Positions 13,117 to 25,100 of a stretch of DNA of 64,000 nt are shown here, piece by piece; position 1 is the stretch's first letter; each line of letters begins with the position of its first letter. A program made the position numbers and the translations under genes. The stretch comes from Channallabes apus (Eukaryota > Chordata > Actinopteri > Siluriformes > Clariidae), in assembly GCA_030522415.1 (NCBI GenBank), contig CM060114.1, forward strand, positions 28,958,804 to 29,022,803, read 5' to 3'. Below the pieces are notes generated by a model. That model saw only the letters and a list, made by a program, of their open reading frames with translations, made no database searches and was not told where the DNA came from.

Positions 13117-16100
13117 TATGGGAAGGTGAGCGTGAATGAACAGATGCAAGAGGAGACAGGAAGATAGCAGCAGGGAAGATTTAACACGTTAATATCAGAT
13201 CTATGAGGAAGAGAGCAAGAGAGTAGAAATAACTCCTTTATATATAAAATAATTCTAACATCATGTAAAATAATTTTTAACTGTTTTTAAAATATTTTTA
13301 ACTGTTGTCAAAGCTATACCCCACTTGTATTGTGAAGACACGCCCCACAGAACTGGGGGGAGGTTCAGTAGAGGTCATTAACATTTAAAGGAGCATGTAC
13401 TGAAACAGGTTGCTGAGAACAGAGCTACTTTTTACCAGGTAAAAGTAATGTTTTTTTTTACACAACAATTGAGAATTTTTAATTAAAGTATATTACAAAC
13501 TTTTCATTAGGACCCTAAAGAATCATATTAACCTATGCAAAATTGAGACTGTATGTCCCCTTTAACCCTGTCTACTCAGGGGTGCCACAAAATGGCTGAC
13601 CCTGCGCTCTGACCCCACCTACTAACAAGAAGCTGGGATTTGCAAAGAGTAAAGAATTTCACTGTGCAGTAATGTATGTGTGACGAATAAAGGCTGAACT
13701 TAACTATAACAAATTATTGAGATTAAATTTTGTTATTGACCAAATACTTTATACCAAATATTTTCCACCATAATTTGCAAATAAATTCTTAAAAAATCCT
13801 ACAATGTGATTTTCAGGTTTTTTTTTCTTATTTTGTCTCTCATAGTTGAGGTATACCTATGATGAAAATTACAGGACTCTCTTACCTTTCTAAGAGAACT
13901 TGCACAACTGACTAAATACTTTTTTGCCCCACTGTATATACTGTATATACATATATTTAGTCATTTAGCAGTGATCTATTTAATATTTTGAAAATAAAAG
14001 TTATCCCTCACCATCCAGAGAAGGCATAAAGTCCTGAGTAGAAAGCTAAAGGCAGGTTGGAAAATGTGAGCATCTCAGAATTAAATGCATTCTCGAAGTT
14101 TTCAGTTCGCCCTGCAGTGAGAGTTAAAGGCAAGTTTTTAGGTAAACCTTTGGCTCACTATAGCCGAATCACACAATACTAATAATAATGAATCCTAATC
14201 TACCTTTGGCCAGGGCCGTAATTCCTGGGACGATGATCAGAACCAGAGCAGAGAGTTTAATGATCACGAGAAAGACCTGTGTACGAGAGGACAGCGATAC
14301 ACTCCAGAAGTTCACCGCCATCAAAAATGCTGAAACAGCAGAAAGGTATTTTCAAAAGAGGTTCAAGGTGGAAACCATACATACAATTATTGTACTGGTT
14401 ATTATGGGTGAGGTTTTATTCTGTTCAGGGGTGAGATGTCTTAAGAACACAATGTGTACATTGTGAGGATGCACCATGGGTGGGAGTCCTGTCCATACAT
14501 TACCTACTAAGGGGCAATTGAGTTTAGCCAATCTGCCTGCCAGCATGTTTTTGGGAGGTTAGAGGAAAAGCAGAGGAAGCTGAAGGCGTGAACACAGAGA
14601 TAGGAGGAAATGTGCAGCAGCAGAATTACACACTGGACCACCGTGCTATTCATTTAGACATTGCCATAGTAAACATAAATTATTAAAAAAAAAAAAATTT
14701 AATAAAATATATATATATATACTTACTCACTGCAAGAAAACTAGTCAGTTTGATTAGCGGTAGAGGGGCTGGGCATGGCGTGAAAAACGGCTCTATGAGA
14801 TAGTGTCCAAAAGCCAGTGAAATGTACGCGGTCACTGCAGGTCTGCAAAGAGAAAAGCAACACAACCACACTTATCACTGACTTTACCAAATGACAAGGA
14901 AAACATTTATGACATTCATTGCATTTTGCATATTAATTAAATCCACAAACCATTAATGTGCCACTGCAGAGGTGGGGAGTAATGAGTTACATTTACTCTG
15001 TTACATTTACTTCGTTAAAACTCCGTATATATGCAGAACGCCCATAAATCCATGCTGCTAATAGCGGGATGCTGTTAGTGTGCAATCGTACGGTGGTATA
15101 GAATGCTTTTTTCATTTTTGTCTGATTATGTGTTAACTTTAATTTTACATATAAATTTATTTTAACAGTCTGTGAATATATAAGCATAGTTTAGTACAGA
15201 ATTAATCACCAACACACGGGTTGCACATTTTTATCCATCGCAAAATACTGTATATGATGCATCTCTGGCATCATATACAAACCATGTTTCGCTTGTAAAT
15301 GCTAGCTTCATACTGCGGTGTCTTCTCTTTCTGCCAAATCAGACACACATTTCAGCATATATATTGTATAGCATATATATAATATATTACTCTTACTTGA
15401 GTAATATTTTGGATGACTACTTTTTACTTCTACCTGAGTAATGTTATTCTGAAGTACAGCTATTCTTACAGTACTTGAGTAAATCTTTTGGCTATACTCT
15501 ACCCACCTCTGTGTCACGGACATAAAATTTTTCATGTGCCCTTTAAAAGAAAAACAAATTTGTGTACTGGCTGTTGTAGAAAACGTGTCAAGCTCACTGA
15601 ATGTCAAGTTTTTTTGGTCTGCAAATCACATATCTCATCACAGCTTTTTGTTGAATTGTGATGTAGACTCAAACTGACCTCATGATAATGTACTCGGACC
15701 AAAGCCTCAGGAATGCAGGAAGTGGCCCAAGGGTCTCAAGTAAATATGTGTAATGGCCGCCAGACTTTTTGAAACTCGTACCCAACTCAGCATAACACAA
15801 AGCACCTGAATTCAATGAGACACAAGACAAAAGAGATTACACACATAAACACATCATCGGCCTAGGGAAGTCTTCAAACTGCTTGTCAATTATCATGTTT
15901 GCATTTCCTGGACACAATTAGGGAATGATGCACTTACCCTTTAATTTATGCAGCTCTTCCCTGATTAAGTCTGTGCTGTAATTCACTTACTCACTCATTC
16001 TCTATACCATTTATTCTATACAGGGCTGCAGGGAGCCAGAATATGTGCTGGTTGACACCCTGGATGAGGTACCAATCCATCTCAGGGCACACAAGCAGAC

Positions 16101-19100
16101 ACATTACGAGTTATTTGGAAACATCAATTAGCCTAATCAGAATGTCTTTGGACTTTGGGAGGAAACAAAGTACCCAAAGAAAACCCAGCAAGCACGGGGA
16201 GAACATGCAAACTTTGTGAAAACAGACCCGAAGCATTAATCGACCCTGAGGTTTGAGACCACAGTACTAACAAGTATGTCACCATGACGCCCAGTGCTAT
16301 AATTTGGTTTATGTAAACCAACGGTCACAGGCCAAAAAATATATATTTTGGATTTTTAAAAACAGTAAATTACAGTAAATGTATGTGATTGATGATTGAC
16401 CTATGAGATCATCAACACCAACAGTGTTTGACTGAACGTACTTAGTTAGTAATCTAGTAATCCAGTGTAAGGATTCTTAGCACTTAAACTTGTAAGCACT
16501 TTTGTAAGTCGCTCTGGTTAAGAGCGTCTGCCAAATGCCTAAATGTAAATGTCTGTTAATATCAGTGCAACAACTTGAATAACTTAGATGAATAAGTTAG
16601 ATTAATAACTTCATTATCAGTCTTTGACTAGATATGCATTACAGAAGAATTTGAGGTAACTTCCACTTTGAAAAGAGCAGATTTCACGAGTATGAATTAA
16701 GTATTCTATAGATATTGCTGTACATTTCTGTGTGTCAAATCATAAAATGTTGCAAAACCTGGAGAATTAATTTTTGATGTCTCCATATGACATATAGCAA
16801 GTGAGTTATCTAGGAAAAAGGATTTCAAAAAGGGTCGTGACATGTCTCAAGGCCAAAAATCAAGATGGCTGCCATTTTTTAACGAGCGGGAGTTCGTTTT
16901 TTTTTTTTTAATTTTCATGCAAATACCAACAATTGGTGAAAAAATCAGCAAAATCTGTGATATATATAGCGGCATGTGAAAGTTTGCACCCTTTGTCAAA
17001 ATTTCTGTTACAGTTTAATGTTTAATGAGATCAATGACATGATCTCATTAAACATGAAACACTCTTTTGCAATATTTTAAGCAATATCAGTGTATTGCTT
17101 TTGGTTTCCTACAATTTTAGAGTAAAAAAAGGAAAAGCAGCACCCTGGAAAAGAATGGGAACCAAAAGAGACTTGAGCTCTCAGATATCTTTGACCAAGG
17201 TATTAGACCTTAATTAGACCATAGCTTGTTAGGGTCATTGCTTGTTTAGTCATTATACAAGCTGGGTTATACATCACCAGGTTATGTAAATTTCAAAGCT
17301 TTCTAATTGCCCAGACTCCTCTAACCTTGTCCCATCAATCAGAAACCATAGGTTCCTCTAAGCAGTTGCCTTGCTCTGAAAATGAAAATCACTGACACCC
17401 ACAAAGCAGGAGAAGACTAGATAAGGTCTGGAAGACCAAGAAAATTATCAGAGAACTGCTCATAGGATTGCTAAAAAAGCTAGTCAGAACCCATCTGTTT
17501 GACTACAAAAGACCTCCAGGAAGATTTGGCCTTCATTCCAGAAGGAAACCTCTCCTGCATCCTCTCCAGAAAATTCAGCATCTGAGTTTTGCAAAAAAAA
17601 AAAGCTGATACATTTTTGAATAAAATCCTGTGGTTAAATAGAACTCTTTGTCCACAATAAGCAAAGGTACAGTACGCACCCTGACAAAAGTCTTGTCATC
17701 TCTCCAAGTTGTAAGAACAACAAATAATTACTTGACTTCTAGTTGATCATTTGAAGTGGCTTAACAACTGGTGCCCAGTTGCTATGTAGCTCTGCTGCAG
17801 TTGAAAAAAGACTTGCCCTGGACTGTCAAACCAACAAACGGTCCTCGCGAACAGTTGTCTTACGGGGTCTGCCTGACCTGCGCCTGTCATGAATTCCACC
17901 AGTTTCTTCAAATCTTTTTCTTATGCTCTCCACTTGACATTTAGATACATTAAAGATGTCTGCCACCTCAGCAGAAGCTTTGGTCTTCAGGTTCTTGATG
18001 ATCAGCACATTGGTCTGTGGTTGAATGTTTGGCATGCTGTCAGGTCAGGATGCATTTCAAGTGAAGGTTTGGTGTGCTGGGGTTCTTCTTCTACATACCT
18101 GGGAATGTATTAATTACAGTATTTTTCACAGGTGACGCACAAATCTGTGATTGGTTGAATCCTTTAAAGATGTGACAAGACATTTGTGTCAATCAGGTAG
18201 AACGATGAAGAGAGCAAGAGGTAGAGGACCCCTCAAGTGCAGATTACAGCGCCAAAGGGGTGTGGTTCAGACGCAAACGTGAATGACGGAGGTGTGGCAC
18301 AGAAAAACACAAACACGTTCAGAAAGTCCCTTAAGACGTCATTTATCAGCGCTTGGAAAACTGCAGGTGCATTGGTTAGCCCAAAAGGTAACACCAGACA
18401 TTAGTAGTGACCAGTAGGAGTGTTAAATGCAGTTTTCTACTCATCCCCTTCCCTTATCCTGACTAGGTGGTAGGCGTTTCAGAGGTCGAGTTTTGTAAAA
18501 ACACGTGCTCCCTTCAATAGCTCAAAAGCCGTGGTCATGAGAGGAAGGGGATAAAGATTTTTAATTGTGATCTCATTAAGTCACCTATAATCGATGCAGG
18601 GCCGTAAATACTTGTCTTTTTTCTCAACAAAGAAGAATCCTGCATCTGCCGGTGACAAAGACGGTCGGACGATTCCAGCTGCTAGCGATTCTGAGATGTA
18701 TTGGTTCATGGCTTCTCTTTCGGGGGGAGAGAAGGAGTAGAGATGCCCCCTTGGGGGGGCTGTGCCTGCAAGAAGATCGATGGCACAATCATAGGGTCGG
18801 TGTGGTGGCAGGGAGGTGGCACGAGACTTACTGTAGACCTCTCGGAGGTCAGCATACTCCAGGGGTACATTGGTGAGATCGGGGAACTGCCGTTTATCAG
18901 AAGCAGAAGGAGGCAGAATGGATGCAGAGACAAGGCATGAGGACAGACAATATGGGTTCCAGCCTAGGATCATGTTACGGACCAGGTTCAGGAAGGGAGG
19001 GTGAGCTGCACTCACTGAATGTTCGGCCCCTTCTCCATTGCCTAAGCTGAAAGCGGCTGTCGACGCGACTGGCCAAGTCCGTTAATTCTTGGAAATCCGA

Positions 19101-22100
19101 CAGACCATTAAAAGGCATCACACAGGGCACGCTCATCCCAGCCGCTGGAGGCTGCCAAAGTACGAAACTCAATGGCGTAGTCATATGCGGAGCGAGATCC
19201 TTGTCGTAGGTTGAGGATTTTAACAGCTGCCTCTCGACCGGTGAAGGAGCGGTCGAACACCCTCCACATTTCAGTGGTGATTAGGCATGGTGGTTGAGTG
19301 TCCCAGAGGGCTGTACCCCATTCCTGGGCCCTACCTGAGAGTAAAGGGATAATGTACACCACCTTGGAGCGCTCAGTGGGAAAGGACGAAGCTTGTAGCT
19401 CTAAAACCAGGGAACATTGGGACAGGAAGGATCGGCAGGTACCAGGATTGCCATCATAGGAGGGTGGGGCAGGTAGGCGGGGTTCATGGTGTTGCACAGG
19501 GAAGGAAGCTGCAGCTGGAACAGTGGTGGGGGCCAGGGGTTGTGCTGGAGGAGCTGCCTGGAGGTGCTGAATTTGTGAAGAAAGAGCAGTGAGAGAGTCT
19601 GTGATGGTCACAAGCATTTGGTTGATGTTCTGGAGGTCTTGCTGGTGTGAGCCCAGCATAACACCCTGGCTCTCCAATGCTGTTCTGAGCCTATTTAAAT
19701 CTGCTGGATCCATCGTGGCCAGATTATTTGTCTAAGCAAAGTCTGACCTTTCTGTACTAATTAAATAATTAAAAACCATGCCATAGTAAGATTTTATTTT
19801 GGTAAAATCTAGAGGCCTTTGCCTTTCATATAAGCCAATTCTAATTCCAAATGATCAACTAGAAGTCAAGTTATTATTTGTTGTCCCTATAACTTGGATA
19901 GGCAACAAGACTTCGGTCAGGGTGTGTATGTTTGGAGAACAAAGGGCAGAGAACTTCATGAAAAGAAAACCAGTCCAACTGTTAAGCATGGAGCAGGATA
20001 GATCATGTTTTTGTGCTGTATTGCATCCAATGGCACATGGAACATTTCACAGGTAGAGGTAAAAATGGATTCAATTAAATTCCAACAAATTCTAGAAGCA
20101 AATTTTACACCATCTGTAAAAAAAGCTGCAGTAGTAGTCAAAATCCACAATGGACTACCTCATAAGGCACAAGCTGAAGGTTTTGCCATGGCCCTCTCAG
20201 TCTTCTGATCTAACCACTGTTGAAAACCTGTGGATTGACCTCAAAAGAGCAGGGCATGCAAGATGGCCCAGGAATCTCATAGAATCGGAAGACTGTTATA
20301 AGGAAGAACAGAGGAAAATGCCTCACACAAGAACCGAAAGACTGTTACAAGCTGTGATACAAGCCAAAGGGGGTGCTACTAGGTACTACCCTTACGCAAA
20401 GAAAATATATTTCACTATATATTAACTGTCAATATATTAAGATTCAATATTCAAATAACTTTATTAATCTCAGAGGGAAATTGCTTTTCCCATCCTTTCC
20501 TTATGGGAAAGGATGAGAAAACGTTTCTCTTCCTCTTTGGCTCCTCTGTGCCGCTTCCTTCCACCTCTGCATTCCCTTATTGTCCTCCTCCGTATCTCAT
20601 CCTGAATGTTTAGAGTACCATACAGAATCGGATCTCTGATGCCGGTGTTATGCTCTAAAATGCCCCCCTGCCACTGATTGCCCCCCCCCCCACATAATAT
20701 CTTTCATATATTATATTAGAACATAAACTCATAGGTTTATGGTTTACAAATTACACGAAATTAATTTGATTATAAAATAAGCGATATAAAAAAAACATGT
20801 ATAGGCAGGAAAATATTAATTATATATTCTTCCATACGTATACAGCATGTATATTTTATATTGCTTATTTTATAATAAAAATCGTTTCATGTAGTTTTTC
20901 ATCATAAGCAATCAATATTTTATTGTAATTTGTGATAAATAAAAGTTTTAGTTTTGTATTACATGACAAAATCCTGCAAAAGAAATGTCATAAAATAAAT
21001 GTTATATGAGTGCTGTATTTGTATTAATGGTCTCGACGGCTCTCACATGCCTAGGGTTAAAAATATATATATATATTTTTTCATATATATATATGGTCCA
21101 TACTTTGCAATATGTTAATAACGATAAGCACTACATGCCCATATATATGGAAATGTATTATTTAATATATTGCATGTAACATCTGGGCCACCACAGCCTC
21201 GGAGAGTAAGATCCAGTTCCCCGGACTACTGAGCCGTCGCTTTGTCTCCCCCTAGTGTGTCTGCGTGTTTATGTCTCACATTAGTAAGTAATGAAAAGCA
21301 CCTGTGCCTCCTTGTGTGTCTCTCTATTTATACCAGCCAACTCCAGAGTCATTTGTCCGTCCACCGTCGTGTCCTAATATGTGTTTTCTCCCGCGTTCTA
21401 GTTGTACAATGATTTATGTTGAGATTTTTGGTTAAGTCTTTGAAGTTTGGTTTGTTTTGGGTTTTCATGCCCTTTTATGTTCATTTGAGTTTATTAAGAA
21501 ATAAAACCTGTTTTTTGAGTTCAAAACCTGCATCTGCGTCCGCCTCCTGACTGACAATCATGACAGATGGACGGACCTACCAGGACGCAGCAGGTGTCCC
21601 CCTGCTCCAGGAGGAAGTAACCCCGATGCACTATGTGTGGATGATGCAACTGGAGATTGACAGTCTGGCGCGAGCAGTGAACGACCTCGCTCACTGTGTA
21701 GAACATCTCGCCATCTCCGGCCAGGAACCCGCGGGTCCATCTACGCGCTCCACGCCGTCACCACCACGCCCTGCCCCCCCGGAGAGATATGCTGGTGATC
21801 CGGACAGGTGCAAGCAATTCATCCTAGCTTGTGAACTATATCTGACTGCCTACCCGGACATCAGTGACCAGCAGAGAATCCGGTTCGTGATCCAGCAGCT
21901 CACCGGACTCGCCATGGATTGGGCGGCGGCGGTCTGGAGCGCAGGCGGGGAGCTCACTCACCGTTACACCAGCTTCCTCGAGGCAATGACGGCCGTGTTC
22001 GATCATCCGGATCAGGGACGCACGGGTGAACAGGAGCTCATGAGGATGCGACAGGGAAACGTCCCGGTCACCGAATACGCGGCAAGATTCCGGGTGAGGG

Positions 22101-25100
22101 CTGCGGAGAGTGGCTGGTGTGAGAAAAGCCTCCGCGCCAGGTTCAGGGACGGGTTACAACCGGAGGTCCAGGTCGAGCTCGCGTGCCGAGGTACCGACTT
22201 CTCCCTGGACGAAACCATCAACCTGCCGATTAAACTAGACCAGCACCTTCGCAGCCAACGATCACAGCCGGGGACCAGACCGGTTCAGGCACGAGACTCC
22301 AGTCACCCTCGCGAACGGCCCCCCGTAGCGCCTGACCCGAACCGGCCAGAGCCCACGGAGGTGAGTACTTCCCGCCTCTCTCCCGCCGAGAAGAGAAGAC
22401 GGGTAGCATCGGGGTTATGCTGGTACTGTGGGGGGGAACGACCACCACATCCGAGACTGCCAGTTGCTACGAGCAAAACACACACGCACACACCCACACA
22501 GACACGCCCCTACACACACACACACCACCACACAGACACCTGCACTTCATACACACACACACGCACACACATCCACGCAGGCACACACACACACACCCGT
22601 ATGTCCACATCACACACACCACCTCGTACCCACCACCCATTTTGTGTCAAAGCTCAGTTGATGTTAAATGATTGTGTTTTGTCTGTCTTTCCCCTGATAG
22701 ATTCCGGGGCGGCTGGTAACTTCATTTCTTCTACCCTCGTTTCCTCGCTGCAAGTTCCCGTGTCGAAGCTACCATATCCGATATCTATTAAGGCTCTAGA
22801 TGGTCATGATTTGGAACATTCGCCTGTTAAATTAATGACTGCGCCCCTCCGATTAACATTCCCCGGTCACACGGAGGAGCTAAAATTCTATGTGCTACCT
22901 CGGTCAGATCATTCCATCGTGCTGGGTCTTCCATGGCTTAGCGCTCACAACCCCAATTTCGATTGGACTAACTCCCGCATCATATCATGGTCCCCTAGAT
23001 GCTTAAAACTTTGTACACCGCCGACATTGACGGTCCAAACCACTACCATTGAAAGTCCGACTGCCCAAGTAACCACCAACATACCATCAGAGTACATGCG
23101 GTTTAAAGATGTGTTTAGTGTTAGGGCAGCTGCACGACTTCCCCCCCACCGCCCGTGGTACTGCGCGATTGAGCTACTGCCGGGGAAAGCACCTCCTTGC
23201 TCGCGGGTTTACCCATTGTCAGTGGCAGAAACCAGGGCAATGGAGGAATACGTGAGTGAGGCACTCCAGCAGGGGCTCATCAGCAGGTCCACGTCCCCCG
23301 CTTCGGCAGGTTTTTTTTTCATAGAGAAAAAAGGGGGGGGCTTACGTCCCTGTATTGATTATAGAGGCCTCAATGCAGTAACAATAAAATATAAGCACCC
23401 ACTGCCCCTGGTACCGGCCGCTATCGACCAACTCCGAGGAGCTTCCATCTTTACCAAACTCGACCTCCGCAGCGCATATAACCTCGTTCGTGTGCGTAAA
23501 GGCGATGAATGGAAGACGGCGTTTAGCACTACATCTGGGCATTATCAATACAACGTAATGGCATATGGACTGGTGAACGCACCTGCGGTGTTTCAGGGGT
23601 TCATGAACGACGTGTTCCGGGATATGTTTAACCGTTTCATCATAATATACCTGGATGATATCCTGATATATTCACGGTCATATCCCGAGCACGTTGTTCA
23701 TGTAACTGCCGTCCTTCACCGCCTGCGCAAACACGGGCTCTATGTGAAGGCAGAGAAGTGCGCCTTTCACCAGAGGGAGGTGGCATTCCTCGGCTATCGC
23801 ATAGGGCCACTGGGGGTCGAGATGGTAGCGACCAAAGTCGCGGCGGTACAACAATGGCCGGAACCGACGTCAGTTAAGGCGCTACAGAGATTCTTGGGGT
23901 TTGCCAACTTTTATAGGCGGTTCATTCGGGGCTACAGCATGGTGGCAGCGCCCCTCACTTCACTATTAAAAGGGAAACCGAAACGCCTTTGCGAGTTCCC
24001 AGTGGAAGCGCGAAGTGCGTTTCAACGTCTAAAACTTGCTTTCACAACCGCCCCCTGTGTTAAAGTTACCGGACCCAGAAAAGCCCTTTGTAGTCGAGGT
24101 CGATGCATCAGAGGTAGGCGTAGGGGCGGTGCTGTCACAACGCCACGGCCACCCTGAGGAACTCCACCCCTGCGCTTTCTTTTCTAGGAAACTAACACCT
24201 GCCGAGCGAAACTATGATATCGGTAACCGAGAGCTGCTAGCAGTAAAAGCGGCGTTAGAGGAGTGGAGACACTGGCTGGAGGGGGCGAAACATTCATTTA
24301 CGGTGCTCACGGATCATAGGAATCTGGAGTACCTCCAACACGCAAAGAGGTTAAACTCACGTCAAGCCCGATGGGCGCTCTTCTTCACGCGTTTCCGATT
24401 TATTATTACTTATCGCCCGGGCTCGAAAAATATAAAAGCGGATGCGCTCTCACGCTATTATCCGTCGCCGGAGCCCATTACAACTCCGGAGCCCATTCTG
24501 CCATCTTCACTCGTAGTGGCTCCGATCGCGTGGGACATCGAGTCGGATAGTTCAGTGGGCGCGGACCAACCCCGTGCCTAGGAACTGCCCTCCGAGTCGA
24601 ACCTACGTGCCGGAGCCACTGCGCGAACGAGTGACGATCGCGGCTCATACGAGCCTAGCATCTGGACACCCCGGCGTCTCACGAACCCTACACCAATTAG
24701 AACCAAAGTTCTGGTGGCCAAAGATGCAGGAAACCGTGAAGAGAGTAGTTTTGTCTTGCGCAGTGTGTGCGACTACAAAAACCCCACATAGTCTACCAGT
24801 TGGAAAACTAACTCCCCTGCCAATACCAAACAGACCGTGGTCCCATATCGCTGTGGACTTTGTCACAGATCTGCCGGTATCAAAAGGGTACACCACTATT
24901 CTAGTAGTAGTGGATAGATTTTCAAAGGGGTGCAAGTTCATCCCGTTTCACGCCCTTCCGTCAGCCCTCCAGGTGGCGGAAAGCTTATTCACTTTTGTGT
25001 TTCGCTGCTACGGCATACCAGAAGATATTGTTTCCGATCGTGGTCCCCAATTCATCGCCAGGGTCTGGAAAGCGTTTTTCCAGAAATTGGGGACCACTGT

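Larger units (their letters stand above)
11481..13561. mobile_element. TTAA-target DNA transposon, non-autonomous (piggyBac- or Kolobok-type)
   Basis: It is bounded by TTAA at 11477-11480 and 13562-13565. The terminal inverted repeats are a perfect 14 bp (AGGGGACATACAGT; right end ACTGTATGTCCCCT). Length is 2081 bp. No piggyBac or Kolobok transposase is present. The interior carries a 26-bp palindrome (11647-11672), tRNA-like relics, a CA repeat, a Tc1 transposase relic and an LINE-like tail. Target TTAA with a short TIR is known for both piggyBac and Kolobok; which one cannot be told from the ends alone. Confidence 0.8.
11448..13705 (+). mobile_element. tRNA-derived SINE split by a TTAA element
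   Basis: The body word CCCTTGAGCGAGGCCC ends at 11476. The rest of the same SINE resumes at 13566 (CCTGTCTACTCAGGGGTGCC) and ends with AATTTCACTGTGCAGTAATG and AATAAAGGCTGAACTTA. It is co-linear with the unbroken copy at 47880-48105. Confidence 0.8.
10694..13934 (+). mobile_element. Tc1-like element, internally deleted, with nested insertions
   Basis: Left and right arms are inverted copies: TTTTCATCATAGGTATACCT at about 10728-10747 reappears inverted near 13848-13870, and AAATTTATTTGCAAATTATGG-like words near 10810-10830 mirror 13770-13790. The right end is CCCCACTG followed by TA. The left end is eroded. The transposase head at 11080-11355 shows the GRP-type linker region ([11 protein letters not shown]) and stops. 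A joined C-terminal scrap follows (TEWAKIPA near 11418-11440), so most of the catalytic domain was deleted before the SINE arrived. Sits in slc7a11-like intron 5. Confidence 0.8.

Noticed and set aside
22428..22671. Separate His/Thr-rich protein in the CA tract
   Set aside because: Microsatellite inside the Ty3 gag-pol region; no start context or independent evidence.
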